Position numbers and translations under genes: made by a program
Assembly: GCA_017504265.1 (NCBI GenBank)
Contig: JAFVRN010000006.1
Coordinates: forward strand, 27,403-91,402
DNA from: Alistipes sp.
GTDB lineage: Bacteria > Bacteroidota > Bacteroidia > Bacteroidales > Rikenellaceae
Direction: 5' to 3'
DNA length: 64,000 bases
Shown: one piece after another, positions 41,338 through 51,290 of the stretch
Position numbering within the stretch: the first letter of the stretch is position 1
How the letters are laid out: every line of letters begins with the position of its first letter
The notes under the pieces: generated by a model
Database searches by the model: none
Told to the model about the DNA's origin: nothing
The model's input: only the letters and a program-made list of their open reading frames with translations

Positions 41338-42719
41338 ACTATTGGTAATTTTACTATAAATTCACTATCGCTCTGTTCTATATCTATGTCACGGTGCGTA
41401 ATATCTTGATACTGTTGCTGTATGTTGGCAAGACCAAGATGCGTAGACGGCTGTCCGTGAGTTCGTTTTTGCAGGTTGTTGCGGACTACGATGTAGTCGC
41501 CATCGGTGCTAATCGAGATGTGTAACGGCTTATCGGCCGATACGATGTTGTGCTTTGTGGCATTCTCCACGAGTAGCTGCAATGAGCATGGTACGACATA
41601 GCGATTGTGCATCGATGGCTCTATCTCCATCTCAATTATCATTCCTTCCAAGAAACGCTCGTTTAGCAGGTCTATGTACATCGACGTAAACTCAACCTCT
41701 TCGCTGAGCTTTACCAGGGGTTTCTGGTCGTTGCTGAGCATATAGCGATATATGTTGGCGAGTTTGCGTATAAAGGCACTTGCACGCTCTGTTTCGTGCT
41801 CCTGAACGAGGTAGTCGAGGATGCCGAGAGAGTTAAACAAAAAATGTGGATTTATCTGCTGTTTAAGTCGCTCGTATTGATACTCGCTACGATGCTTCTG
41901 CTCACGCTCATAACGCAGCTCCTGATTGGAGTACATCGATAGCTGGAAGAGTACGCATATCATCGCGATAAGCAGGTCAATGAGCAGCGCGGAGAAGAAT
42001 AATTGTATAAACTCGCCAGAGCTATGTCGTTGATATTCAAAGTGGGGTATGTCATAGTATAGGAGTGCCGATGTGGCTATCGAGATGACTATCACGGCAA
42101 AGAGTAGCAGCAGGACAATATTGTATCTTCTGGTACGGTGCTTTTGGATATGCGATGATAGGTGCATGGTAATAATGATGTTGCCTCCTATGATTGTCAA
42201 TATCGCCCAGGTATTGTTCAAAATTGCAACAATGTTACTAAGTAGCACTCCCTCCGTAAAGAGGCCTGCTCGGAACATCACGACATAGGCCATTCGGAGT
42301 ATGAGTATCGATATTGCCACAGTGATTATGTTACCCGCCGATGGTCGCCACGTGGGGTTGTAGCTCCTGAAACGCTTGTTGCGTCGCGTTATGTAGTCTG
42401 TCGCAAGGCCAAAGACCGTCGTAAGCAGGAATGTGGATATGGCAGGAGCTATATATTGGTTGCCGATAATTATGCTGAGCGGCTCCCAAAGCCATGTGCC
42501 GATAAGAAATCCAAGCAGTGTTACAACGAAGGTTATTATGGCCATCATCTCAACACGTGCATTATTACGTATTGCCACCACGATAACCATGGTTATTGTG
42601 AGTATGGTTAGGGGAATATCGTCATAGTAGTCGAGCATTCGGCTGACTACGGCTACTACGAAATGTAGTAGTGCAAATATCAGTACTATCAAGATGTTGC
42701 CCTGTGCAGAAGCTCTCAT
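41334..42719 (-). CDS. Membrane histidine kinase of the LytS/His_kinase (PF06580) type
   Basis: 461 residues from the ATG at 42719; the frame can be read from a TTG at 42746, which is less likely. Seven or so hydrophobic helices (residues 10 to about 250) precede a coiled linker, then the dimerisation motif with the phospho-His in QQINPHFLFNSLG (about residue 288) and an HATPase_c domain (VENATKHN as N box; THLGLANIQQQY as G box). Partner of the overlapping LytTR regulator. The signal is unknown; such kinases often sense envelope or small-molecule signals. Confidence 0.92.
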   Translation of the reverse strand: MRASAQGNILIVLIFALLHFVVAVVSRMLDYYDDIPLTILTITMVIVVAIRNNARVEMMAIITFVVTLLGFLIGTWLWEPLSIIIGNQYIAPAISTFLLTTVFGLATDYITRRNKRFRSYNPTWRPSAGNIITVAISILILRMAYVVMFRAGLFTEGVLLSNIVAILNNTWAILTIIGGNIIITMHLSSHIQKHRTRRYNIVLLLLFAVIVISIATSALLYYDIPHFEYQRHSSGEFIQLFFSALLIDLLIAMICVLFQLSMYSNQELRYEREQKHRSEYQYERLKQQINPHFLFNSLGILDYLVQEHETERASAFIRKLANIYRYMLSNDQKPLVKLSEEVEFTSMYIDLLNERFLEGMIIEMEIEPSMHNRYVVPCSLQLLVENATKHNIVSADKPLHISISTDGDYIVVRNNLQKRTHGQPSTHLGLANIQQQYQDITHRDIDIEQSDSEFIVKLPIV

Positions 42720-42821
42720 TGTACGGTTTGGTGTATAATTATGCAAATTTAGTAAAAATAAATGAAAGATAAAAGCTTATGTCCAAAAAGAGTGATTTTT
42801 TGTTAGTTTATAAAATCGTTC

Positions 42822-42850
42822 TTGTAGAGCTATTTCAATGATTATGTTTG
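42822..42850 (+). promoter_or_regulatory. Candidate promoter for the starch-utilisation locus
   Basis: TTG (42822-42824), 18-base spacer, TATGTTTG (42843-42850). The spacer is slightly short, and the leader to the MFS start (43124) would be about 270 bases. Confidence 0.35.
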
Positions 42851-42937
42851 TGTTATAAGTATAAGGCCTGTGGTAATTTAGGATAATATTGCTATTTACG
42901 GTAATCTTTTGTCGTATGCGTCATATGCGCATCTGCT

Positions 42938-42953
42938 TTTAGTCTTGACTAAA
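42938..42953. promoter_or_regulatory. Candidate operator upstream of the sugar transporter
   Basis: TTTAGTC (42938-42944), two bases, GACTAAA (42947-42953): a perfect 7-bp dyad lying between the two candidate -7 boxes. A regulator site is inferred from position and symmetry only. Confidence 0.4.
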
Positions 42954-43123
42954 GATACCGTTCGGGAGCAAAAAAATGCAATTCGTCATTAGTTTCATCC
43001 CTTTTGGTATATTTGATTTGTTTATTTGCATTTTTTTAGTAAAATTTGTAACGTTATAACTATACAGTTATTAAAAATTTTTAGAAACACGCATAAGAAC
43101 GATTATTAAAATTTTTAAGAAAT

Positions 43124-44452
43124 ATGCAAAAGCCTAACCTCTCTTTTTGGCAGATGTGGAATCTAAGTTTCGGATTCTTTGGTGTGCAGATTGCATACGC
43201 GCTTCAAAGTGCAAACATCAGCCGCATCTTTGCGACACTCGGTGCCGATCCTCACACGTTGAGCTTTTTTTGGGTGTTACCTCCGTTGATGGGTATGATC
43301 GTGCAGCCTATCGTAGGAGCTATGAGTGACAAGACCTGGTGCCGTTTTGGCCGTCGTAAGCCATATCTCTATGTGGGAGCGATAGTTGCCATCATCGTTA
43401 TGGCGTTGTTGCCCAATGCGGGTAGTTTCAATCTTACGGTCAAGGCTGCATTGGCCTTTGGTGCGCTGATGTTGATGTTGCTCGATACCTCTATCAACAT
43501 GGCTATGCAGCCCTTTAAGATGATGGTGGGTGATATGGTCAATGAGGAGCAAAAGACAAAGGCCTACTCTATACAGAGCCTTTTGTGTAATGCCGGTTCG
43601 TTGGTGGGTTATCTCTTCCCATATATATTCACTTGGATTGGTATCAGCAATGTTGCGCCCGAGGGTGTTGTGCCTGCATCTGTAACATGGTCGTTCTATA
43701 TCGGAGCACTTATCCTCATCCTTTGCGTGCTCTATACCGGTGCCAAGGTTAAAGAGATGAATCCCGAGGAGTATGCTTCATTCCACGGCATCAAGGAGCA
43801 GGACAAGCAGGAGAGCACAAATCTTGTACACCTTCTTCTGCATGCGCCTAAGGCCTTTTGGCAGATCGGACTCGTGCAGTTCTTCTGTTGGTTTGCATTC
43901 CTCTATATGTGGACATATACCACGGGAGGTATTGCTGAGAATGTGTGGGGTACGATAGATGTCGCTTCGGCTGAGTATCAGGCTGCGGGCGATTGGACAG
44001 GCGTTTTGTTTGCTGTGCAGGCTATCGGCTCAATCCTTTGGGCTATGGTTATACCTATGTTCCGCAGTGCCAAGGTGGCCTATTCTATCAGCTTGCTACT
44101 TGGTGCGCTGGGCTTTATATCTGCTTACTTTATTCACGACCAGTATATGCTCTTCGTATCGTTCCTGCTTATCGGCTGTGCGTGGGCGGCTATGCTGGCT
44201 CTTCCGTTTGCAATGCTTACCAACTCGCTCTCGGGTAAGTCGCTCGGCTCGTATATGGGTCTGTTCAACGGTACGATATGCTTGCCTCAGATAGTAGCTT
44301 CGTTGGTGGGAGGTATGTTCCTGGTGACCTTCGGCGGCGATAAAATCAACGGAGTGCAGAGCGGACAGATTGTGATGTTTGTGGTAGCGGGTATCGCTCT
44401 GTTGCTGGCTTCGGTGGCGGTCTTTGGCATATCAACCAAGAAGTCGGAATAG
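43124..44452 (+). CDS. MFS sugar transporter (SLC45/GPH-like)
   Basis: 442 residues with about 12 hydrophobic helices. The N-terminal half has LGADPHTLSFFWVLPPLMG, GAMSDKTWCRFGRRKPY (the loop 2-3 signature with R-x-G-R-R) and LLDTSINMAMQPF, as in SLC45 and related disaccharide:proton symporters; there is a large charged central loop (about 215-235). Placed first in a starch locus it most likely moves maltose or maltodextrins across the inner membrane, where the cytoplasmic GH13 encoded at 56275 could act. Ends 74 bases before SusC. Confidence 0.88.
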   Translation: MQKPNLSFWQMWNLSFGFFGVQIAYALQSANISRIFATLGADPHTLSFFWVLPPLMGMIVQPIVGAMSDKTWCRFGRRKPYLYVGAIVAIIVMALLPNAGSFNLTVKAALAFGALMLMLLDTSINMAMQPFKMMVGDMVNEEQKTKAYSIQSLLCNAGSLVGYLFPYIFTWIGISNVAPEGVVPASVTWSFYIGALILILCVLYTGAKVKEMNPEEYASFHGIKEQDKQESTNLVHLLLHAPKAFWQIGLVQFFCWFAFLYMWTYTTGGIAENVWGTIDVASAEYQAAGDWTGVLFAVQAIGSILWAMVIPMFRSAKVAYSISLLLGALGFISAYFIHDQYMLFVSFLLIGCAWAAMLALPFAMLTNSLSGKSLGSYMGLFNGTICLPQIVASLVGGMFLVTFGGDKINGVQSGQIVMFVVAGIALLLASVAVFGISTKKSE

Positions 44453-44526
44453 TATCGTGCGATTAGAATCGAACAAATCTATACATATTTTTATTAACTT
44501 TATTATTAACTAACACTAAAAACACT

Positions 44527-47500
44527 ATGAGAAAATTCTTAACTATGTGTTTGGGTCTTGCTATCTTAGCGATGGCGGTTCCCGCCCAAGTGTTTGCCCA
44601 GAGCAAATACGAGGTCAAAGGTGTGGTAGTTGATACTACCGGAACGCCGGTTATCGGAGCTGCTGTTATCGAGCAGGGCACGACAAACGGTGTCACCACC
44701 GATGTTAACGGACAGTTCGTACTGCAAGTTAACAGTGAAGAGTCGATCGTTGTAATTAGCTACATCGGTTATAAGACTCAGGAATTGGTAGCAACATCAA
44801 GCGTGTTGCAGAATGTCGTTATGGAGGAGGACTCTGAGATGATTGACGACGTTGTGGTTATCGGTTACGGTGTTGTTAAGAAGAACGACTTGACTGGTTC
44901 TATCTCTACCGTTAAGGCCGATCAGACTAACAAGGGTCTTGCAACATCTCCTACCGACCTGCTTCGCGGTAAGTCGGCCGGTGTGGTAATCACCACCGGT
45001 GATGGTGCTCCTGGTTCTGCTGCAACAATTCGTATTCGTGGTGGTTCGTCACTTAACGCTTCGAACGACCCATTGATCGTTATCGACGGTCTTCCGGTAT
45101 CAAACTCTGGTATTTCGGGTACAGCTAACCCTCTTGCATCAATCAACCCATCGGATATCGAGTCGTTTACCGTTTTGAAGGATGCTTCGGCTACCGCTAT
45201 CTACGGTTCGCGAGCTTCTAACGGTGTCATCATCATCACTACCAAGAAGGGTTCTAAGTATGATTCGGGTGCTCCTCATGTAGCTGTTGATTTCACAGCA
45301 TCGTTGAGCCAGAACGCTAAGTATGTAGATGTTATGACAGGTGACCAGATGCGCCAGACTTTGGAGTGGTACTATGGTACTCAGGATACCGACGCTTATC
45401 GCTCGGCTACAAAGTATAAGGATGCTAACGGTAACTACATCAACACCAATTGGCAGAAGGAGATCTATCAGTTGGCTCAGTCATACGAGGGTAACATCTC
45501 GCTTACAGGTAATATCAAGATGGGTGAGAAGAATAACCTCCCTTACCGCGTATCTTACGGTTACTTGAATCAGGATGGTACTTTGAAGACATCTAATATG
45601 TCTCGTCACACAATATCGGTAAACCTTAACCCTGTATTGTTGGACAACCACCTCACAATCAACCTCAATGGTAAGGGTATGATTATGGATACACGCTTTG
45701 CTAATACAGGTGCTGTATCTCAGGCCGTTCAGTTCGACCCAACCAAGCCGGTATATCTCTCTGATGAGGAGGGTGGTATCAATGGCTACTACACATGGCG
45801 CGGTGTCGATGGTAACCATAACACTATGGCTAACCAGAACCCTGTTGCAATGCTTCAGGACAAGTACGACGTATCTAACGCCAAACGTTTCGTAGGTAAT
45901 GCCCAGATCGACTATAAGATTCACGGTTTGGAGGATCTTCGTCTTAACCTTAACCTCGGTATGGACTACACCAACTCTAATGGTACTGTAGATGTAGCTC
46001 CGGGTGCAGAGCAGTCATTGCACGCTACGGCTGAGGCAGGTTCGGGTTACCACACCAACTACTCACAGAAGCGTATGGATAAGACTTTGGAGTTCTATGC
46101 TGCATATGCTCATACTTGGGGTGACCACTCATTCGACATTATGGCGGGTTACTCTTGGCAGCACTACTACAACGAGTCGTTCAATGAGCAGTATCGTATT
46201 TGGGATGTTATGAACAATACGGCTATCTCGCCTGATGCTTCTAACTACTATCTGTCAGAGCCTAAGACCTCTATGTCGGAGTACTTCCTCGTATCGTTCT
46301 TCGGTCGTGTAAACTACTCTTATGCAAATCGTTACTCTATCACGGCTACTTTGCGTAACGACGGTACATCGCGTTTCGCCAACAATAAGTGGGGTCTATT
46401 CCCATCAGTAGCTTTGGCTTGGAATATCAAGAACGAGTCGTTCTTGGAGGAGAATGACAATATCTCTGCTTTGAAGCTTCGTTTGAGCTACGGTCAGACA
46501 GGTCAGCAGGATGTTGGTGGTGTATACGATGCACTTCCTACATATTATAACAATACACTCGGTTCATACTATCCATTCGGTGGCTATGGCGAGGGTAACA
46601 TCATCTATCCTATCAAGCCTAACGGTTACAACGCCGACTTGAAGTGGGAGACAACTACTACTTACAACGCAGGTATCGACCTCGGTTTCGTAGATAACCG
46701 CATCACATTCAGCGCAGACTTCTACTACCGTGCGACTAAGGACCTTTTGAACTTTACGCCTGTTCCTGCCGGTGCTAACCTTACCAACTATCTTAATGCA
46801 AACATCGGTGACTTGGAGAATATCGGTGTTGAGGCTGAGATCAACGCAGTTGCTATCCAGACTAAGGATTGGTATTGGAACATCGGTTTGAACGCAGCTT
46901 GGAACAAGAACAAGATTACACGTCTTACATCGGATGATGAGGCTGAGGGCTACTATGGTGTTGATACCGGTGGTTACTCGGGTGGTGTAGGTGGTACTTG
47001 TCAGGTACACCAGACAGGCCAGCCAACCAACTCATTCTACGTATATCAGCAGATCTACAATGAGGATGGTCTTCCTATCGAGGGTCTTTACGTAGACCGC
47101 AACGAGGACGGTGTTGTAAACGAGAAGGATAAGTATGTATACAAGAAGGCTGCTCCCGATGTAACTATCGGCTTCAATACTCAGCTCTCTTGGAAGGCTC
47201 TTACACTTGCTGTATCGGCTCACGCTAATATCGGCAACTACGTCTACGACAACATTTCGTCAAACGGCGAGCTCTTGACCGACCTTTGGACAAACAACTT
47301 CACTAACAACCGTGTTGTTACTGCTCCTGTTACCAACTTCCGTAACTCGGGTCAGTATCTTTCGGACTACTACGTACGCAACGCATCGTTCCTCAAGCTC
47401 GATAACATCACTTTGAGCTATCGTTTCAACTTGGGTAACGCTTGTGACCGCGACCTTACACTCGACGTATTCGGTACTGTACAGAACGTAGCTACGCTTA

Positions 47501-47601
47501 CTGGTTACAAGGGTATCGATCCTGAGATCTACTCTGGTATCGACAACAATATGTATCCACGTCCACGTACCTACATTCTTGGTGTGAAGTTTAATTTCTA
47601 A
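44527..47601 (+). CDS. susC: SusC-family TonB-dependent transporter of the starch locus
   Basis: 1024 residues. Signal peptide (ending VFAQS near 24), carboxypeptidase-regulatory-like domain (about 28-98, VKGVVVDTTGTPVIGAAV), TonB-box-like DDVVVIGYG (about 103-112), plug with ALKDASATAIYGSRASNGV-type motif (here VLKDASATA...), then the barrel ending GVKFNF. Codons are strongly biased to GGT, GCT and CGT, a sign of high expression. Linked SusD, five-module SusE/F-like protein and four GH13 enzymes argue that it imports starch-derived maltooligosaccharides. The symbol reflects family and context, not tested function. Confidence 0.93.
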   Translation: MRKFLTMCLGLAILAMAVPAQVFAQSKYEVKGVVVDTTGTPVIGAAVIEQGTTNGVTTDVNGQFVLQVNSEESIVVISYIGYKTQELVATSSVLQNVVMEEDSEMIDDVVVIGYGVVKKNDLTGSISTVKADQTNKGLATSPTDLLRGKSAGVVITTGDGAPGSAATIRIRGGSSLNASNDPLIVIDGLPVSNSGISGTANPLASINPSDIESFTVLKDASATAIYGSRASNGVIIITTKKGSKYDSGAPHVAVDFTASLSQNAKYVDVMTGDQMRQTLEWYYGTQDTDAYRSATKYKDANGNYINTNWQKEIYQLAQSYEGNISLTGNIKMGEKNNLPYRVSYGYLNQDGTLKTSNMSRHTISVNLNPVLLDNHLTINLNGKGMIMDTRFANTGAVSQAVQFDPTKPVYLSDEEGGINGYYTWRGVDGNHNTMANQNPVAMLQDKYDVSNAKRFVGNAQIDYKIHGLEDLRLNLNLGMDYTNSNGTVDVAPGAEQSLHATAEAGSGYHTNYSQKRMDKTLEFYAAYAHTWGDHSFDIMAGYSWQHYYNESFNEQYRIWDVMNNTAISPDASNYYLSEPKTSMSEYFLVSFFGRVNYSYANRYSITATLRNDGTSRFANNKWGLFPSVALAWNIKNESFLEENDNISALKLRLSYGQTGQQDVGGVYDALPTYYNNTLGSYYPFGGYGEGNIIYPIKPNGYNADLKWETTTTYNAGIDLGFVDNRITFSADFYYRATKDLLNFTPVPAGANLTNYLNANIGDLENIGVEAEINAVAIQTKDWYWNIGLNAAWNKNKITRLTSDDEAEGYYGVDTGGYSGGVGGTCQVHQTGQPTNSFYVYQQIYNEDGLPIEGLYVDRNEDGVVNEKDKYVYKKAAPDVTIGFNTQLSWKALTLAVSAHANIGNYVYDNISSNGELLTDLWTNNFTNNRVVTAPVTNFRNSGQYLSDYYVRNASFLKLDNITLSYRFNLGNACDRDLTLDVFGTVQNVATLTGYKGIDPEIYSGIDNNMYPRPRTYILGVKFNF

Positions 47602-47624
47602 TCGTCTAAAATCGCATAAGTATT

Positions 47625-49196
47625 ATGAAAACAATAAAAGTATTAATGTTCTCTTTTGCCGCAGTGCTTGCACTCGGCCTAAGCTCGTGCGTTAATGATT
47701 TGGACGTAACTCCTATCGATCCTAACGTACAGCTTCCCGAAGATGTGTTGTGCGATGAGGCTGCTTTCGAGGCGCTTCTTACTAAGTGTTATCAGGGTCT
47801 TGCCTGCTCATCATCGGATGGTGCCAATGGCGGTCCGGATATCAATGGTGTAGATGGTGGTTTCGGCCAGTATCTTCGTGCCTACTTCAACTTGCAGTGT
47901 TTGACCACTGACGAGGCTACATGCTGCTGGAATGATACCGGTCTGCCCGATATGCACAATATGAACTGGCAGGCATCTAACCAGTTTATCGTTGCGATGT
48001 ACTACCGTATCTTCTATCAGATCGGTCTTTGCAACGAGCTTATCCGTCAGGTCAATGCCAACGTGGCAGGTGTAGAGTTCCAGAACAAGGAGGCTCTTAT
48101 CGCTGAGGCGCGTGCTCTTCGTGCCCTCTCATACTATCACGCTGTCGATATGTTCGGTAACGTACCTTTCTCTACTGAGAACGATTCAGTAGGTTCTGAG
48201 GGCCCTGCACAGATTAACCGTGCCGACCTCTTTGCTTGGGTAGAGCAGGAGTGTAAGGAGCTTATCGAGGGTAATGCTCTTGCTGCCGAGGGTCAGAATG
48301 TCTATGGCCGTTGCGACAAGGGTTTTGTTAAGATGATTCTTGCTAAGTTGTACCTCAATGCCGAGGTATGGACCGGTGAGGCTCGCTACGAGGAGTGCGC
48401 AAAGTTGTGTAACGATATCATCGCTCACTATCCTTTGCACGCCAACTTCGCCGATTTGTTTGCTGCCGATAACCACCTCTTTACAGCTAATGCTACCTAT
48501 GGTGCAGCCAACGAGATTATCTTTGCTGTTCCTCACGATGGCATCAACACTACATCTTATGGTGGTACAAACTTCCTTATCTTCGCCGGTACAGGTGGTG
48601 ATATGGATGCTGCTGCTCAGGGTATCTCTTCTGGTTGGGGCGGTTTGTCGGTTACCAAGCAGGTTTCGGAGCGTTATGAGGAGGGTGATACACGTGCTAT
48701 GTTCTTCACAGACTATGGTACTACTATCAGCGATATCTTCACCTTCACCTCTGGCGGTTACAAGTCTATGAAGTTCCGCAACGTAAATCATGACGGTACT
48801 ACTGCACAGGCAAACGGTTTCGTAGATACCGACTTCCCATTGTTCCGTTCGGCTGATGCATATCTTATGTTGGCTGAGTGCGCACAGCGTGGTGGTGCTC
48901 CAGCAACCGATGGTCTTGCTGCATTGAACAAGGTTCGTGAGCGTGCCGGTGTTGCTAAGCTTTCGTCATACGATTTGCAGGACGTTTTGGATGAGCGTTC
49001 ACGTGAGTTGATGTGGGAGGGCTGCCGTCGCCAGGACTTGGTACGTTACGGACAGTTCACTACTGCTGACTATCTCTGGGAGTACAAGGGTGCTACATAC
49101 GAGGGTCAGGCAGTTTCTGCACACCGCAACCTCTTCCCATTGCCTCCTGCTGACGTTAATGCCAGCGGTAAGCTTACTCAGAACGAGGGCTATTAA
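47625..49196 (+). CDS. susD: SusD-family starch-binding lipoprotein
   Basis: 523 residues; lipobox (LGLSSCVND, Cys about 22). SusD architecture: FQNKEALIAEARALRALSYY near 150, a YGRCDKGFVKMILAKLYLNAE helix pair, the DAYLMLAECAQRGG block and DERSRELMWEGCRRQDLVRYG near 450, ending in a LPPADVNA strand. In the starch Sus system SusD binds the starch helix over the SusC barrel. It shares the high-expression codon pattern of its neighbour. Confidence 0.93.
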   Translation: MKTIKVLMFSFAAVLALGLSSCVNDLDVTPIDPNVQLPEDVLCDEAAFEALLTKCYQGLACSSSDGANGGPDINGVDGGFGQYLRAYFNLQCLTTDEATCCWNDTGLPDMHNMNWQASNQFIVAMYYRIFYQIGLCNELIRQVNANVAGVEFQNKEALIAEARALRALSYYHAVDMFGNVPFSTENDSVGSEGPAQINRADLFAWVEQECKELIEGNALAAEGQNVYGRCDKGFVKMILAKLYLNAEVWTGEARYEECAKLCNDIIAHYPLHANFADLFAADNHLFTANATYGAANEIIFAVPHDGINTTSYGGTNFLIFAGTGGDMDAAAQGISSGWGGLSVTKQVSERYEEGDTRAMFFTDYGTTISDIFTFTSGGYKSMKFRNVNHDGTTAQANGFVDTDFPLFRSADAYLMLAECAQRGGAPATDGLAALNKVRERAGVAKLSSYDLQDVLDERSRELMWEGCRRQDLVRYGQFTTADYLWEYKGATYEGQAVSAHRNLFPLPPADVNASGKLTQNEGY

Positions 49197-49233
49197 TAGT
49201 TAGAATAGTCTAACATATAAAACTAACAGAAAG

Positions 49234-51270
49234 ATGAAAAAGTTATTATATAGCATAATGGCTCTTGCTGCGGTTGTAGCAACATCGTGTACGCAGGAGC
49301 ATATCGAGGCTCAGTTCATCCCCGGTAATGTTGTAGCTCCCGTATTGGGTGCAATCGAGGGTGTAACGCTAGCCGAGGATGGTGAGAACATCACCGTCGA
49401 GTACACCAAGGCTGACTTCGGTGTTGCAACAGCCACTGCCGAGGCTCTCTACATCGACCTCGTTGAGACGATGGAGAATAAGACTAAGGTGAATGCAACT
49501 TTCGCCGACGGCGTTATCACCTTCTCTCAGAAGGATCTTAACACTGCAATGTTGAACCTTAGTGCCGATACAGGTGTTGCTTCTACCGTATACTTCCGTA
49601 TCGATGCTAACCTTAACACCGATAAGGGTGCTGCTGTAAGCGGTACTGAGAGCTACTCAAACGTTGTTGCTGCTGACTTCACAGCCTACAATGCCGAGGT
49701 ATTGCCTACCGAGAAGTATGACCATGTATGGGTAATCGGTAACTACTGTGGTTGGGATCATGGCAAGACACAGTTCCTCTTCGACTACACTGCATCGGGC
49801 ACTACTTACTCGGGTGTCATTGATTTCGCTGATGCCGATGGTGTATCTCTTGCAAACACCGGTTTCAAGCTCACAGGTATTGCCGGATGGCAGGATGACT
49901 GCAACTGGGGTGAGGAGGTTAAGGCTGAGTCTGCTGACGAGCCTGCTTCTATTCAGCTTATCTCTGGTGGTGGTTCACAGGATATTATGCGCTATGCAAT
50001 GCGCTTCTATGGCTTCGAGTTCGATAAGACATCGTTGATACTTAAAAAGGTATGGGGTGCTAACCAGATCGGTATTATCGGCTTGAATGGCAACTGGGAT
50101 AGCGACATCGTTATGGAGTACAATCCTAAGTGGACTCGCTTCTATGCCGATATCGAGGCTACTGCCGATACCGAGATTAAGTTCCGTGCAGATGCAGATT
50201 GGACTCTTAACTGGGGTGCTGATTGCGTTAATGGTGGCGACAATATTCCTGTTAAGGCCGGTAAGTATCGTGTATACTTCAACCCTGCAATGGGCTTCAT
50301 TGAGTTCAATGTTAAGAACTACGGCACGGTTGAGGATACACAGGCTACTGCACCAGAGGAGCCTGAGGATCCTGATACTCCTGCTGTTACTAAGGAGTCT
50401 GGTAAGTGGGGTCTTATCGGTGTTGCCGGCGACTGGGAGAACGATATCTATATGTATGCCGGTGATGCAGGTCTCTTCTACAGCCCTGTTGTATCATTCG
50501 AGGGTGAATTCAAGCTTCGCTTCAACAATGATTGGGCTGTCAACCGTGGTGGTGCTTTTGCAGCTGTGGGTGAGGCGTTCGACGCTGTTGCCGGTGGCGA
50601 TAACATCAAGGTTGAGGCCGGTACTTATGTAGTTGTTTACGACTCTGTAAATGATAAGATTACCGTTGAGAATGCAGCTCAGGGCTGGGGTCTTATCGGT
50701 GACGCTTTGGCTAACGGTTGGGATGCCGATACTTACAAGGCATTCGAGGGTGAGGCCGGTGTCTACACAGCTATCATTTTTGCCGGTGAGGGTGGCTTCA
50801 AGTTCCGTGCTAACGCCGATTGGACCGATAACTTCGGTGGTACGTTTACAGCCTTTGGCGAGCCTTTCGAGGCTAAGGCCGGTGGCGATAACATCTCACT
50901 TGGTGCCGAGGCCGGCAAGTGGGTAGTTGTAACTCTCGATACCAACGCATCTACTATCACAGTAAACAAGCTCTTCGCTGGTCGTTGGGGTGTTGTAGGT
51001 CAGGTAAGCGGCTCTAACTGGGATGCTGACGTTCTTATGTGGAACGATGGCTCGGTTTGGAAGTCAGCACCTTTCGTGGCCGATGGTGAGTTCAAGATTC
51101 GTAAGGATGCCGATTGGGCTGAGAACTTTGGTGGTGCATTTGTCGCTTTGGATACTGCATTTGCAGCCGAGGCAGGTGGTGCTAACATCAACCTCAATGG
51201 TGCGGCTACTTGCGTAACATTGGTTTACGATCCTACTGCTGCTACAATCACAGTTTCTGAGTTCAAATAA
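49234..51270 (+). CDS. SusE/SusF-like outer-membrane starch-binding protein, five modules
   Basis: 678 residues; lipobox (VATSCTQE, Cys about 19). An N-terminal SusE-type Ig domain (about 25-155) is followed by five tandem beta-sandwich modules starting near residues 163, 279, 391, 485 and 584, each opening with a (W/G)-(V/L)-IG motif and a W-D core, and containing a FK(F/L)R-DW strand and a GG(D/A)NI strand. The last three are most alike (GWGLIGDA, RWGVVGQV; FRANADWTDNFGG, IRKDADWAENFGG). Classic SusE and SusF carry two and three starch-binding modules; five is long. It precedes a strong intercistronic hairpin. Confidence 0.88.
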   Translation: MKKLLYSIMALAAVVATSCTQEHIEAQFIPGNVVAPVLGAIEGVTLAEDGENITVEYTKADFGVATATAEALYIDLVETMENKTKVNATFADGVITFSQKDLNTAMLNLSADTGVASTVYFRIDANLNTDKGAAVSGTESYSNVVAADFTAYNAEVLPTEKYDHVWVIGNYCGWDHGKTQFLFDYTASGTTYSGVIDFADADGVSLANTGFKLTGIAGWQDDCNWGEEVKAESADEPASIQLISGGGSQDIMRYAMRFYGFEFDKTSLILKKVWGANQIGIIGLNGNWDSDIVMEYNPKWTRFYADIEATADTEIKFRADADWTLNWGADCVNGGDNIPVKAGKYRVYFNPAMGFIEFNVKNYGTVEDTQATAPEEPEDPDTPAVTKESGKWGLIGVAGDWENDIYMYAGDAGLFYSPVVSFEGEFKLRFNNDWAVNRGGAFAAVGEAFDAVAGGDNIKVEAGTYVVVYDSVNDKITVENAAQGWGLIGDALANGWDADTYKAFEGEAGVYTAIIFAGEGGFKFRANADWTDNFGGTFTAFGEPFEAKAGGDNISLGAEAGKWVVVTLDTNASTITVNKLFAGRWGVVGQVSGSNWDADVLMWNDGSVWKSAPFVADGEFKIRKDADWAENFGGAFVALDTAFAAEAGGANINLNGAATCVTLVYDPTAATITVSEFK

Positions 51271-51290
51271 CCTATAAGGTTTAACCGTTG

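Larger units (their letters stand above)
42720..43123. other. Divergent control region between kinase and sugar transporter
   Basis: Four hundred bases without a gene. It holds a kinase-side -7-like TAAATTTG (minus, 42744-42751), a plus-strand TTG (42822) with TATGTTTG (42843-42850), an inverted repeat at 42938-42953, a second -7-like TATATTTG (43008-43015) and a very AT-rich final 100 bases. It is the likely control region of the starch locus. Confidence 0.5.

Noticed and set aside
42720-42746. TTG start for the histidine kinase
   Set aside because: An ATG nine codons downstream (42719) gives a normal N-terminus, and the TTG sits in the -7-like box.
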